A stretch of DNA of 64,000 nucleotides from Callorhinus ursinus (GCF_003265705.1 NW_020312828.1:59956212-60020211); one strand, 5' to 3'; positions 24,371-36,790 are shown, counted from the stretch's first letter. Notes: generated by a model not told the origin, from the sequence alone. Translations and numbers: made by a program.

Positions 24371-24884
24371 AATGATGACGATGATGACAACGAGCAAAAA
24401 GAATTTCACAAAAACAATTAACTCTAACATTTTTTCAGTTGATTGATTTATGTCTACATACACCTGAGTTTCTGTTATTCTCTGGAAATGGAATTTCCAG
24501 AAATTCCTGGAATTTCCTTTATGTTTGATTTATAGAAACTTGTAGAATCAAATGCTGACTGGGACTTTCTGTATTGTCTAGGAATTATAGTTAAATACCA
24601 AAGCTAAGAAAAAAGTCTTTAAGTACCCAATTCGAAGGTCAGAGAGTTAGGGAGAGCCATTCCTTTGGAGGACATACTCTTCTTCTGCCCAAGTCAATAC
24701 CCCAGGAACGCTGGGAAAACTGAAAAAGGAGTGAGCTATATGAAGGCCAAATGAGCAAGACTCTAAGAGTCACTCATAAAGAACACAAGCTCCCGTAAGG
24801 AAGGGCACCAGCATGTTAGTCCCTGGCTGAACAGTGGGTTTCATTCTGTGAAACCCCAGAGTGGAACATTGACAGGCAGTTCTT
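24371..24884. other. Unassigned interval with palindromic GGAATTTCC pair
   Basis: Nothing recognised except a compact cluster at 24490-24517: two GGAATTTCC sites 19 bp apart with TTCCTGGAA between them. Confidence 0.5.
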
Positions 24885-24901
24885 AAAAGAGTAATGTGAG
24901 A

Positions 24902-25095
24902 GGGCGCCTGGGTGGCTCAGTCGTTAAGCGTCTGCCTTCAGCTCAGGTCATGATCCCAGGGTCCTGGGATCAAGCCCCACATCGGGCTCCCTGCTCTGCG
25001 GGACGCCTGCTTCCCTCTCTCCCACTTCCCCTGCTTGTGTTCCCTCTCTCGCTGTCTCTCTCTCTCTGTCAAATAAATAAATAAAAATTAAAAAA
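24902..25095 (+). mobile_element. CAN SINE
   Basis: GGGCGCCTGGGTGGCTCAGT head, full body, CT-rich region, TCAAATAAATAAATAAAAATT and A-tail. The TSD GAGTAATGTGAGA is at 24889-24901 and 25100-25112, extendable into the A-tail. A 62-codon open frame across it is the usual SINE shadow. Confidence 0.97.
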
Positions 25096-25112
25096 AAAAG
25101 AGTAATGTGAGA

Positions 25113-25784
25113 AATTAGGAGGATAGGACATCATTCTTCTCAGATCTTCCAACCCCACAATGGAAAATAGGGGGATACTTTACATATGTCCCTAGAAGTT
25201 GGGAGATGAACTGAATGTAAAACTTCTTACCTATTTCTTGCCTAGGTCTATTGGCTAGCCATTTCCAACTAAGTTTGAAAGGACTATAGTGTAGCCTAAG
25301 ATAAAAATAGAGCAAATTGCATAGCATTTCAGCACTTTGTGGCCCTCAGAGGGAACAAGAAAGTACCACATTGATTTCAATGGAACTACTTGAAAAGACA
25401 CTTGTTAAAGTGTCTCCTAAGGGAGAGAAGGATGAGGTGCAAGACCACATTCCCTCCTTTTCTCTAAGTAGCAACACTATGGGAGGAGAGAAGCATTAAA
25501 TTAAGCTTGAGGTATTTTTTAATGAAATATTTCAAAATAAAGAGAACTGAGTATTAATTACTGTATGGGGTTGTTTTGTAACCAAAACTACTGAGAAAAA
25601 TTTAAATGGAGCCAAGCTTTTCTGTGTCCAGTATGCAGACAGAAACAGGAGAAAATGTAAACCATTTCATATTCACACCCCAATGAGTGCATTCCTTAAT
25701 AAACCTGTTATACATTTCATTGTCATTTCATGGTAAAATACATATGATCTAAAGTCACACTGCAGTAAACTAAATTTGATATTA
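25113..25784. other. Unassigned interval
   Basis: No repeat recognised; short overlapping open frames only. Confidence 0.5.
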
Positions 25785-26195
25785 TTTTTTAAAAGATTTA
25801 TATATTTAGGGGCACCTGGGTGGCTCAGATGGTTAAGCATCTGCCTTCAGCTTAGGTCATGATCCCAGGGTCCTGGTATTGAGTCTCAGCAGGGAGTCTG
25901 CTTTTCCCTCTCCCCCTGCCCCTCCCCACCACTTGTGTACACTCTCTTTCTCTCTCTCAAATAGATAATAAAATCTTTTTTAAAAAAGATTTATGTATTT
26001 ATTCGAGAGAGAGTGCAGGCATGTGCATAAGCATGAGGTGGAGGTACGGTAGAGGAAGAGGAAGAGAAAGTCTTAAGCAGACCCCATGCTGAGTGCAGAG
26101 CCCAATGCAGGACTGTATCTCATGACCCTGAGATCATGACTTGAGCTGAAACCAAGAGTCAGAGACTTAACTGACTGCGTCACCCAGATGCCCCC
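25785..26195 (-). mobile_element. Older CAN SINE, antisense, split by a younger SINE
   Basis: The tail end (TTTTTTAAAAGATTTATATA) is at 25785-25808; the body resumes at 25984 and ends near 26195 with TGACTGCGTCACCCAGATGCC. It is more diverged than most other copies here. The sense SINE at 25809-25983 lies inside it. Confidence 0.9.
25809..25983 (+). mobile_element. CAN SINE nested in an antisense SINE
   Basis: GGGGCACCTGGGTGGCTCAG head and CAAATAGATAATAAAATC end. The TSD AAAAGATTTATATATTTA (25791-25808) recurs with one change at 25984-26001; it consists of the host SINE's own tail. About 18 bp of the body just before CAGCAGGGAGTCTGC are missing relative to sister copies. Confidence 0.95.
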
Positions 26196-27160
26196 CGATG
26201 TTATTCGAATTAGGGGTTAGAACTATAGGCTTACACTCTTATATATTAAACGGGGGTTTCCGCAGACCATCATTGTGCCATCAATGTGAGTAATATAAGT
26301 AATTATTTTTCTGGGGAGACATTTTGACATGGCAGATTCTAGGAGTTAGTTGAAAAATTTAGAGATGGTGGGCTCTATTCATGTGTGTATCTCTGTAAAA
26401 CTATGAAAGTAACTTTAAAAAGATATTCATTCTCAATAATTATATTTGAGTTTGCCATAAGGAATAATTTAGTTCCATGAAGGTTGGCTTTTTTGATCAT
26501 TTTCAAATGGAATCTTTTATTTAAACTAAAAATCAAACTCATCATAAATATTGAGATTGATTTTTGAGGCCACAAACCTAACTAGCAATCCTACTACAGT
26601 TTTTGAAGAGTTGAAATGTACTTTGCATTTCCATATATAAATGTCTTGTGTATAGAGAACTAAAATCATACTCAAAAAGGGAAAACTTCAATATTTTATC
26701 TATTGTATGATGAATTTTACAATTAAATCTAAAGTTTAAAAAGCTTCCCAAACTGTAAGTGTTATGGACACACTTTAAAAAGTAAGCTAGATCAGACACT
26801 GGGGGGAGATAAGTGAACTTTTCAACTGAAAATAAAAAGTTGATTTTTCCAGGTTCATTGTCAAGCATGAAATGATCAACAGCTGCAAATGAGCAGATGA
26901 GCCTATGTTTTACATACATGGATAAAAATCAGGAGACCTAGATTGTGTCTGTTTCTGTATGACTAACAAAATGCACTTACGAAATCATATTAACTAAATC
27001 TTCCTGGTGACCTACCTCCAAAAGTTTGTTTCTTTAATGGACAGAAATTGCACTTAAATGCACCTTCTTCTCAGGACTCTCATCAGTATCTGTGGAGAAG
27101 CTCTGACCAGAAATTATCTCTTCCAAATGGTGCTATAATTGCTCTTCTGTAGCATGTGTT
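26196..27160. other. Unassigned interval
   Basis: No repeat recognised. A 113-codon minus-strand open frame (26578-26919) has no recognisable feature. Confidence 0.5.
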
Positions 27161-27177
27161 AACATAATTGATATCTA

Positions 27178-27366
27178 GGGCACCTGGGTGGCTCAGTTGG
27201 TTAGCGACTGTCTTCAGCTCAGGTCATGATCCTGGAGTCCCTGGATCGAGTCCCGCATCGGGCTCCCTGCTCGGCAGGGAGTCTGCTTCTCCCTCTGACC
27301 CTCCCCCCTCTCATGTGCTCTCTCTCTCTCATTCTCTCTCTCAAATAAATAAAATCTTAAAAAAAA
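27178..27366 (+). mobile_element. CAN SINE, perfect 17-20 bp TSD
   Basis: Complete SINE. The TSD AACATAATTGATATCTA is at 27161-27177 and 27367-27383, and the shared GGG after it makes the exact boundary ambiguous by three bases. Perfect duplication indicates a young insertion. Confidence 0.97.
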
Positions 27367-27387
27367 AACATAATTGATATCTAGGGG

Positions 27388-27847
27388 AAGCCAAAATTGG
27401 ACGAAAACTTAAAAAAAAAAAATCAAGTCAGTCATCTGGATCATGTTAATGTCATGAGGACATAAATTGAGGTCTACTTTGGTGAGAGAACAAAGTCCAA
27501 CCTAGCTCTAGAGTAAGGAACTATGTAATTATTATTTTTGAAGAATGAACATTTTCATATACATACTTAGATTAAAAATGGCTCCCCTCATGCAGTTCCT
27601 ATATTATTTGTCTCCCCACTCTCTTTCCTGTCTGTTACAGTATATTAGGAGTTTTCACGCCACAGTCCATCCCATAACTGCAGTCTTGAGCCTTCTACTT
27701 AACACATGGGAGGAAAGGCATGCATCACTGTACCTTGAGCTAATAGGACAACTGGGTTTGGTCCAACTATACGTTTTGAAACCATAACAAGGACAAGAAA
27801 GAATTCCTTATCGGGAGGGGTAATCTACCTGAAATCACTGTTTTTTA
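27388..27847. other. Unassigned interval
   Basis: Short interval between two SINEs; nothing recognised. Confidence 0.5.
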
Positions 27848-27861
27848 CTTGGTCTCATTTT

Positions 27862-28053
27862 TTTTTTTAAGATTTTATTTATTTATTTGAGAGAGAGAGA
27901 ATGAGAGAGAGAGAGCACGAGAGGGAAGAGGGTCAGAGGGAGAAGCAGACTCCCTGCCGAGCAGGGACCCCGATGTGAGACTCAATCCCGGGACTCCAGG
28001 ATCATGACCTGAGCCGAAGGCAGTAGCTTAACCAACTGAGCCACCCAGGCGCC
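27862..28053 (-). mobile_element. CAN SINE, antisense
   Basis: T-tract, AAGATTTTATTTATTTATTT, GA-rich run, and terminal GAGCCACCCAGGCGCC. The TSD CTTGGTCTCATTTT is at 27848-27861 and 28054-28067, perfect over 14 bp. Confidence 0.97.
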
Positions 28054-28067
28054 CTTGGTCTCATTTT

Positions 28068-29107
28068 CTATATAAACACTCAGAATAAAAAAAGAAAGGG
28101 GCCCCTTTTAATTCCAAATCCAAACTTTTCCAAGAGGGTGCCTCAATAAAAATTTTTGAATTTTATGCCCTAGTAGGAGAGTACACTTACTTGCTGGCTT
28201 TGAAAAATAATTTCCCTTTATCAGATAAGGCTGTGAAATAACCAGTCTCAGGAGAAAAAAAGGCTGGAACTAGAAAAGGAAGAAGTAGGCATCTTCCTGG
28301 TCATTTAGGTCAGCAGAATTGATCCTGGCGATCAAAGAGTTGATGGATGTCCTCTCAAGAGCACCCTCACATCTTAATGAAACATGCAGTCTAACATACA
28401 CCCTACAAACCAGCAATGCCAGGCTAATGACCTATATTTAGGAGTACTTCAAGCATTAGGTGAATTTTAATCATGGTTGTTATTCATATCTTTGTATAAC
28501 TTAATATTTGCTCCTCAAAATACTGAAGGTTTTTAACAGTTTTTCTGTGTGGGTTTATAGATTGTTTCCTCAATGATATTTTCTTCCCCTTTCTATACCT
28601 CAGCAGAGTTCTAAGAAAATAGTAGATCCATGTTGGTTTTGAAATGGAATTTCTACGTTTGAAACGGAACGTAGTACATAGTGAGGTTTTGAGTTAAAAT
28701 ATTTTAATAGTTCAGTCATCAGTCATGGTATAGCAATTGTCCAAAGACAGGAGATCAACAAATATAAAGCATTGCCATTTTTTTCTTCTTTCTTTACCAC
28801 CTTGCTCTAATAATTAGCATTCATGGTTCATTTTTAAGTACTGCAGGATAGCATCACCCAGATTAACAGTTTTGGAATCCTGAGCCACAATATTAATTGT
28901 CATGTGGTTTGGAGAGTAAAGAATGGCTCCACTGACTAAAATCTGTAAAAGCTTAGATTTCTACCAAAAATTCTTATAGATTGTATTAAAAATCTATCAG
29001 GGGAAAACCACTAGTCAGAAAGTTTTATTCTTTTTAGAGCTAAATCAGAAAAATTAGCTAAATGATGTGATATCAGAATAGTAGTTATGTGAAGAAAAAT
29101 TCAGCAG
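28068..29107. other. Unassigned interval
   Basis: About 1 kb, AT-rich; no repeat or open frame of note. Confidence 0.5.
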
Positions 29108-29114
29108 AAACACA

Positions 29115-29176
29115 GTGCTCTCTCTCATGATCTCTGTCTCTCTAATAAATAAAATCTAAAAAGAAAAAATTAAAAA
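29115..29176 (+). mobile_element. 3' terminal CAN SINE fragment
   Basis: TGCTCTCTCTCATGATCTCT, CTAATAAATAAAATC and an A-rich tail match only the last third of the SINE. AAACACA at 29108-29114 and 29177-29183 could be a short TSD, implying 5' truncation at insertion rather than later deletion. Confidence 0.5.
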
Positions 29177-29183
29177 AAACACA

Positions 29184-30415
29184 CACCTCAAAGTTTGTAC
29201 ATTTTTTTCTAGTAACTTTTCCACAAAGAAAATGTCACTTAACTTTCCCAAAATACACTGGAAGAAAGGAGAAGTATCACGGGAAACCAAAGTCTGCTTG
29301 TTTATTAATCAGGCTTTATATTTTTGTTTGTTTGTTTTGCATAAATTTGCTAATCTCTATCATGATGGATGTTACCAAACCTGGTGAGTCATCATAACAA
29401 AGTGAGCTAGGCTTAGGAATCAAAGACACAGTTTAAAGGATAAACCACATTCTGAAAATAACTTCTTTTAAAGGTGGTTTACTTAAGAAAAGCAATGTTA
29501 ATCTATTTTTCTTTTTGCAAGATGATGGGAAAAGAGCTTCAATTTCAATGAGTATCTACTTCAACAGAAAAAGTCCTGTACTGAGGTCTGGTTTAAAATA
29601 TAAATGAAAATATTGTAAGGATATCCATAACAAACCTATTTTATTAGCAGACCAGCAGCTAAGAAAGAAACACTTATCACACTCCTGCTAACATATTATT
29701 TTGAAATTTGTTTGAGTGTTTTTTTTTTCCTTCCCATAGAATAATACATAGTAATTAAAGCCAGCAAGTCTCTGATTAGTATGAAAACGTTACTCTGTTA
29801 TTAAATTAAGAGAAATAATGTCTTCTGTGCACATAGCAGGCTAAAACCTGAAGGATCCTCAAGAGGTTGTTTGTGTAGGATAAGGACTTCATCAGTAGGA
29901 CGATGAGGGAAAGGATGCTAAGAACAGTGGACCTTTCAAAATGGCAAGGACAGTTTGCTTACTTGGGAAACTGGCAGGGCACAGTCACACAGAAAAAAAA
30001 ATTGGCAGATCTGGCAATAACAGCCATAAGACTCAGTATTTGCCTGGTGAGGAAGTTACTCAACACCTTTCTTAAACTACTTTATTTAATAATTAAGCTA
30101 AATACAACCAGTCAATTGCTGACCAAAGTTTCCAGCCATTCTCTCAGCCTCTCCTATTGCCATATTATTTATTCCTGCTGGCCTTCTGAAACCAGTTAGG
30201 AACTAAAATATCCAGTGGTCTTGAATAACCACTGTGTGTCTGTTGAATCTGATGGTCTGTCCTTTGATCATATACTGATAACCTTTCATATATTCATAAA
30301 GCAAATACGTAAGAGCAAGCCACTAGGTTAGAAAGAATGACAATTAAGTCATTCCCCCTAGGCATTTTCATAGCATCATTTACCTTTCCTTGCAGCCCAT
30401 TTAATAGTTAAAATT
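29184..30415. other. Unassigned interval
   Basis: No recognised repeat. A 98-codon plus-strand open frame (29903-30199) lacks any recognisable domain. Confidence 0.5.
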
Positions 30416-30419
30416 TTAC

Positions 30420-30525
30420 ATGTATTTGTATCATTCTTTACTAAGTAATGGCTATATACCAACTGCATAGCATAGTATCTGATTTATTATGGGCACACTA
30501 TAAAGTGTTCAATAAATGAACAAAT
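30420..30525 (+). mobile_element. L2 LINE 3' end, sense
   Basis: ATAGCATAGTATCTGATTTA, GGCACACTATAAAGTG and TTCAATAAATGAACAAATGG resemble the L2 3' terminal region. Confidence 0.5.
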
Positions 30526-31204
30526 GGATAATCAAGTAGATTGTTTTTAGTGCAGAATGCTCTTCTACTAGATCTTAAGGCTTACAAAATTTGGATATGT
30601 TCACTTCATCAAAAAATATAAAATTTCACTAGCCCAGGACATACTGGGAATCCCTGGACACCTCAGACTTTCATTTTTCTTTGCATTGTCCTTGACCTAG
30701 AAGTTTGCTAAGCAAATTGATTTTATGAGCAAGTTTCCAGGAAATGTAAACAGTATTTCACAGAATGTTCAACTTATTAAGGTCAAAATCTTTTCAAATT
30801 ACTTGGAAGGCAACAAATTGAATTTAAATGTTATGCTATTCATTACACTTTAATCTAATTCATAAATCTGTAGGTTATTTCCAGATAACCCTTCCATAGT
30901 ATTTGCCTCTAGATTTTTTCAGGGTAAAGAGCCACAAAGTTGCATTTCAAGAACCACCTTTCACTGAATTCAGATGGCCTTTTCTTCAGTTGGTCTGGGG
31001 AAAGTTTTAATGTGTTATTTAATTAGATATGTGAAAATAACTCTCAAAAGGAAGAGTGAAAAGAACAAACAATCCTGGTGGCTGATATATACAATCTGGG
31101 CCAAATGGATCCAAGGCCTACATTTTGGGTCTCTATAAAGGACTACATTAAAAATGAACCTAGACTTGGAATGAACTGATCAAGAAATTGTTCTATATAG
31201 ATCA
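30526..31204. other. Unassigned interval
   Basis: No repeat or coding sequence recognised. Confidence 0.5.
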
Positions 31205-31348
31205 GAGGTCTATTATTCTAAGTGTGTGTGGCCCATCATCTGGAAGCTTTATAGAAATTTATGGGTGGTGTCCCAGATCTCCACATTCAGAAGCTCTGTG
31301 ATAGGCTTGGGAATCTGTTTTTGAACAAGGCTTCTAAGTGCTAGACTT
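31205..31348 (+). mobile_element. hAT MITE (MER5/MER20-like), diverged
   Basis: CAGAGGTCTATTATTCTAAG, CATCATCTGGAAGCTTTATA, CCACATTCAGAAGCTCTGTG and GGGAATCTGTTTTTGAACAA follow the order of MER5-type elements. Ends are not resolved. Confidence 0.5.
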
Positions 31349-31360
31349 TAAAAACTGCTA

Positions 31361-31577
31361 GACTTGGGTGCCTGGGTGGCTCAGTTGTTAAGCATCTGCC
31401 TTCAGCTCAGGTCATGATCCTGGGGTCCTGGGATCGAGCCCCACATCGGGTTCCCTGCTCAGCGGGAAGGCTGCTTCTCCCTCTCCTTTTGCTGCTCCCT
31501 CTGCTTGTGTTTCTGCTCTCGCTGTCTCTCTGTCAAATAAATAAATAAAGTCTTTAAAATAAATAAATAAATAAAAT
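31361..31577 (+). mobile_element. CAN SINE
   Basis: GGGTGCCTGGGTGGCTCAGT head after a short non-canonical GACTT, full body, AAATAAATAAATAAAGTC end and a tail with extra AAAT units. The TSD AAAAACTGCTA is at 31350-31360 and 31578-31588. Confidence 0.93.
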
Positions 31578-31588
31578 AAAAACTGCTA

Positions 31589-34500
31589 AAGTATTGGTCA
31601 CCAAAGTGGTGTGTCAGTGGTGTGTCATTACTTGAGGGATATGTACCAACAAACACTAGAATTTGTTATTTTATATATATTATATACATATATAGTATCA
31701 GTTTCCAGTCTATTTTTATGAATTTTTTTACAGTATTTTATATAGAAGTACATGTATGGAGCATAAAAATGAATGTCCATTATAGGATGCCAAATGTTTT
31801 CAGTTGTGAAGTAGGCAATCAAAAAAGTTTGGAAATCCTAGGTCCAGAGAACAGTATTTTTTAATAAAATTCCTTGTGTCTGCATACATACTTTTAAGTG
31901 GGCTCTATTCCCAGACAAAAAGAAGGAAGAGGAGGAAGAAGAAAAAAAAATACAAGAAAGTAGCAAGAGTTTAGCATGGGTGATTAGGATTTTGTAGCTT
32001 TGTCTTTAAAATGAAAACTATTCAAGGAGTAGACCTTAAGCACATTCTTCTGGGGTAGGTGTCAGAAAGGCTTTAAAAGGCATGCAGCTAAGAAAATACC
32101 TATTATCAACCTAAATGGAGTCAGGTGGTTTTAGAGCAAATAGAGACTTAGGCACTTTGGGGAAACAAACAAATGAGGAAGTAAACAAGGGTTTAGGTTC
32201 TGCCTAGTGTCTAGGAACAATTAATTTGGTTGTTGCAGGGGCATTTGACCAATTTAAAGTAGGTGGAGCAAGCCTTCCAGCATCAGATTTAGCAGTTTAG
32301 GATAAAGTCCCTGGTAACAAAGAATCCCATTCCCAGTTAACTGGGTGAAATTGACTTCAGCTGTTGGCATGTAGCTAGAGTAGGACTTGGTTTGAAGCCT
32401 AGGGAAATGTCTTGAGAGCCTACAGAGTATGATCTTCCCTTTGTTATTTTTTCCCCCGTCTTGTGTTGTATTCTGCCTTTGATTTAAGAAAAAAATAAAT
32501 AAATAAAAGGGCACCGTAATTGAATTAAGAACAGTGAATCCCAAACTGCACAGTTCTTCACGTGAGACCAAAGGAAGATTTGGTTTTCATCTTAGAGTAA
32601 CCAGATGCCTCACTTTTAAGATTCCCCTGACTTAACACACACATACCCTCACCCAATCTTAAAAAACAAAACAAAACAAAATCTATATAACAAATTCGAA
32701 GAGCAGGGAGTGGGTAGAAACAACAAATGCTTCCCTTTTCCGAGTGTGGGAACAGAAATGTTCCCTTCTCTGGTCTAAATGTAAGTTTGCTTGCATTGAT
32801 TTGTGGTAGAGCAGGAAGGAAGTCAGAATGCTAAAAAAAGTGCAGAAAGACAAAGACATAGGTAAAATTTGGATGGGTTTTATATATATCCATTTCTATT
32901 ATTTAGTAAAGCTGAGGGAAAAAAATTCTGCCAGTCATTAGGATGTTGAGAAAAATACGAACATTTTATATCAAATGAACATTTGACTCCCTTTCTGCAG
33001 GTTTTAAGATGGCACTATTCACATGGGTCTTGTCTTCTCTATAGTGTGAGATTTGGGGGTGATTATTTACAACAGAGACCTTAGGTCTCATGAATGCTTA
33101 TCCAAGTGCGGTATTACAACCATTATTTTATCTTTTGCAGTTCATTGTGCTTATATCAAGATTATGTAATAGTGAAACAAAAAAACAAGCCTTCTTGACT
33201 AGCAAGGTGTCCCTGACTATGCATTATTTATTTGACCACCTTATCACTTATTGCAAGTTGATCTTAAAAGTTCCAAATAAGTCACTCCCAAAGATGAGTT
33301 ATTTTTTAAAAATGAGCCTTCCTATCTTTCATCCCCTCCCTTTGCCATCAGCCAAGACAATAAACACAAGCCTCCAGCAGCAAGAAAACTTTTTGTAAAT
33401 CTCCAAGAATGACCCCCCCAAAAAAAGACCCTGAAATGTTCCCAGAATTCTAAAGAAACAGAAGCAGACAATACACAAAATATTCCTCCCCTTTCTCTTT
33501 GTACTCAGTTTTTTTCCAGTAAACGTGCTGCAAACCAGGGGCGTCATACATTTATTAGCGACTGCTGAAAACTTATCTTGAAGGCACAGCTGATCTCTGG
33601 TGGTTGTGTGTGTTTTCTGGATCAAAGTTTCACGATATGAAATCAGATGAAATAGATTTATGAGGTTTTTGACCCAGATATTCCATTCTAAGTTTTGCCA
33701 AGACATTATCTGCTTGGATCCTTTACAAATTTTCTTTAAGTTAATAAACTGAGGTTAAGTGCAGACTTGACACTGACACACGCTATTGTATTCTGTCAAA
33801 ATGTCACATGTGGAGCTGAGCTCTGTGTGTTTTCTATATATAAGTTCATTTGTTAGTTTTCTGAGATCAAGCTTATTCAGTTTGAGGTAGAACGGAGTAC
33901 TTGCCATTATCCAGTGAATTTCATCTGATAGACTAAATTTCACAACCAAGATTCACGCATAAGCACTGATAATCCAAACTGTCAATGATCAGCCACTTTA
34001 GAAGAATGTTCCAATTTTAAATCCCTTTGACAAAAGCTATCATTAAGATTCAAACTTCAAGATTTTTAAATGGAGTGACTTTTCATGCACTGAAGTTTCC
34101 AACCGTTGCTAAAAAATTCCAATAGTAGCTTCAGCCATGCATCCTTCATAGTGTTTACCACTAAAAACTATTCCATATTATCACTCAGGTTCTTCCAATG
34201 GGACGTGTGTAGTCTATTCTTTTAGTGGAATAATTGTTTTTTTGTCTCAGGCATTTTATGTGAGAGTAGATAGTAACTTTGCATATGATGGTGAAATGTT
34301 TAGTTTGCAACATATGTTCATACAGTACAATGCTTAGATATGATTTAAATTCAACCTTAATTCTCCAAACTTCATAAAATCCTTAAATCTTAAGTATTAT
34401 TATTAGTCTGCTTATACTGATACAACATTTGGGCAAGATATTTGGTATATGTTTTTAATAAACTGTGACAGAGCAAAATTTCCATAAGCCATGTACAGGC

Positions 34501-35170
34501 AGAAGATTGCAAATCTTCAATTTGGTGACTATAAAAAAATAATAAACTCTTGTTATATAAAGAACATAAAACTGAGCAAAGACTGAATTGTAGATTAGCA
34601 CTCTACTCATGAAGACTGTTATCAGCACTGAAGGGGCTTTGGGTAAACCGCTTCCTCTCTTCCCTGTCTTTATAAAACAGATTAATTAGTTACTTGCTTA
34701 CTTTCCACTTCACGTTGTGATGTATAAATCTGGCCTAATGGTGTCATGTCTTGTGAATATGAATGTAGATGAAAAAGTTAACAGGGAAAAAAAAATCAGC
34801 CCTTCTTCCCATTCCAAGGTTTGCCTTTAACTGGCTGTGGCTTATACAGCCCAGCCCCACTGAGAATCCTACTTCCTCTAGATGGCTCAGGCAAATTTTA
34901 GATATTTTTAGATAATTAACATAGGCTTATTTTGGAAAAATTAAAAAACACACATCCACATAAATAAATAAAGAGGACATGAACTTCATCAACAAGCAAT
35001 AAAGAATTTCGTATTCTTTATTGGCATATATCATTTCAGAATTTTTCTGTCATTTAACATTTAAAAATAGTTGCAAATTTTCCCATTGTATAGATGTATC
35101 AAAACTGCACTAATCCCCTATTTTAACATTTAGGTTATTTGCAGCTTTTACTATTAAAAATCAACATGCC
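31589..35170. other. Long interval without recognised repeats
   Basis: About 3.6 kb with no transposon I can name, unusual in this window. It contains an AT-rich patch (31670-31700), a GA-rich run (31918-31950), and a perfect E-box palindrome CACATGTG at 33805-33812. The largest open frame (minus, 33329-33706, 125 codons) is not recognisable. It may hold conserved regulatory DNA; that is inference. Confidence 0.5.
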
Positions 35171-35182
35171 AAGAATAAATTT

Positions 35183-35381
35183 GGGGCCCCTGGGTGGCTC
35201 AGTCATTAAGCGTCTGCCTTAGGCTCAGGTCATGATCCCAGCGTCCTGGGATCAAGCCCCGCATTGGGCTCCCTGCTCAGTGGGAAGTCTGCTCCTCCCT
35301 CTCCCACTCCTCCTGCTTGTGTTCCCTCTCTCGCTGTCTCTCCCTGTCAAATAAATAAATAAAATCTTTAAAAAAAAAAAA
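35183..35381 (+). mobile_element. CAN SINE
   Basis: Complete copy. The TSD AAGAATAAATTT is at 35171-35182 and 35382-35393. Confidence 0.97.
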
Positions 35382-35393
35382 AAGAATAAATTT

Positions 35394-36639
35394 ATGAGAT
35401 AACTGTTGTGGACATTCTTAATTTCTAATTAAGATAAAATCAACAGAATGGAAGTGCTTGCTTTAGCATACTATAATTTTCTTCCAAAAAGCTTAAAATA
35501 ATTTACCCTAACAGTGGTGTCTAGGAGTGTCTATTTGCCTGTCCCCTTGACAATGCTGGTTAATAGTATTAAAAAAAAATCAAACAAACAAAAACACAAC
35601 AAAAATAAATATTGTCTTAAGCCATTTCTTTCACTCAGAAGAAAATCATGTAAGAAATTTTTTAGGTTGGTTTGGCTTTAGCTAAAAAGAAAATTTCAGA
35701 ATCAGACGTTCCCATAATCTGGGAGGAATTGGGAACATGGGGGGTCAAATCTAGGACAGGGAGAGAAAACATGGTCTCTGGGTTTAAACAGGAAGACTTC
35801 ATGGAGTCAACACAAAGAGTTTTGACATCGCCAAGGGCAATGACCTTAGGACTGAGAATTGCTCTTTTCAACAACTACTACTGACTAGCTGGAGAAAAGT
35901 TAGATTTTTCCACAAGTCCCCTCCCTGCAAATGTCAAATAAAGATAATGATAGCTAAATGAGAGGTGGCTGATTAGTTGATAAAGATTGGCATGTAAGCC
36001 AAATGTCTGCCATTATGTATCCCCAAGTCCATCATGTTTAGGGGGCACTCTTTACTCTTAAGATAGCAAGGCTTGTATTTCCATCCCATATAGTATAAAA
36101 AAAAAATCCCAAGGTTACCCCCATTTCTCTGAGGACTCTTAGGGGATTATAGTTCTCCTCACCTACTTTTTTCATGATTATCAATTTTGCCTTTACCTCT
36201 GTGCCTGCAATTTCTGTCATAGCTCTGTGCCATTTCACCCCATTTATCGGTCCAAAATGACACAAAAATTAAGCTTTCACAGGAAGCTTAGTATAAAAGG
36301 AGAATTAAAGTATAATTCAATATACAAAACAGGCTAATAGCAATTATCACTGACCTAAATATTCATCCACTAACCTTAACCATTTTTTTTTTTCCACTGA
36401 ATGTGAACAGGTGATTTACTGAGGCTGACCCTGAGGGATCTGCAAGTTAGCAGAGATCTGGCAAAATGGCATTCTATCAGAGGTTGTTTCCAGCATGAGA
36501 GGCCACAGGATGGTGGCAGAGCCGATGACAGTAGCCATATTTGTAGGCAGTGGTGAAGATGAGAAAATGGGCAAGGAAAGCACCCAAAAATGTTGTGTGC
36601 CACACCAAGTATTTGGAATGCATCCCGGGTAGGATGGGA
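35394..36639. other. Unassigned interval
   Basis: Overlapping 70-codon frames on both strands at 35662-35884 and a 128-codon minus-strand frame at 36376-36762 have no recognisable product. No repeat is recognised apart from the L2 scrap at its right edge. Confidence 0.5.
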
Positions 36640-36790
36640 ATTTACTGGAAGGTTTGCAGCAAGACAGGACATGATTAGATTCTTGCATTTAAAAAAAAAA
36701 AATTTTTTTTTCCACTCTATAGGTAACATGGAAGATGCAGGATCAAAATCTAGAGTATTCATAAGAAAGCTACTGCCAAAGCCCCAGGAA
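36640..36790 (-). mobile_element. L2-type LINE fragment, antisense
   Basis: AGACAGGACATGATTAGATT, then CCACTCTATAGGTAACATGG and AAGAAAGCTACTGCC, match the antisense L2 RT C-terminal stretch in order. Interrupted by A/T homopolymers (36690-36710). Confidence 0.5.

Noticed and set aside
24902..24975. tRNA gene
   Set aside because: The tRNA-like similarity is the SINE head; there is no intact cloverleaf, and the body continues into a SINE tail with a TSD.
24896..25084. 62-codon frame as a small protein
   Set aside because: It is the usual open frame across a CAN SINE; similar frames occur at 27168-27377 and 58641-58973.
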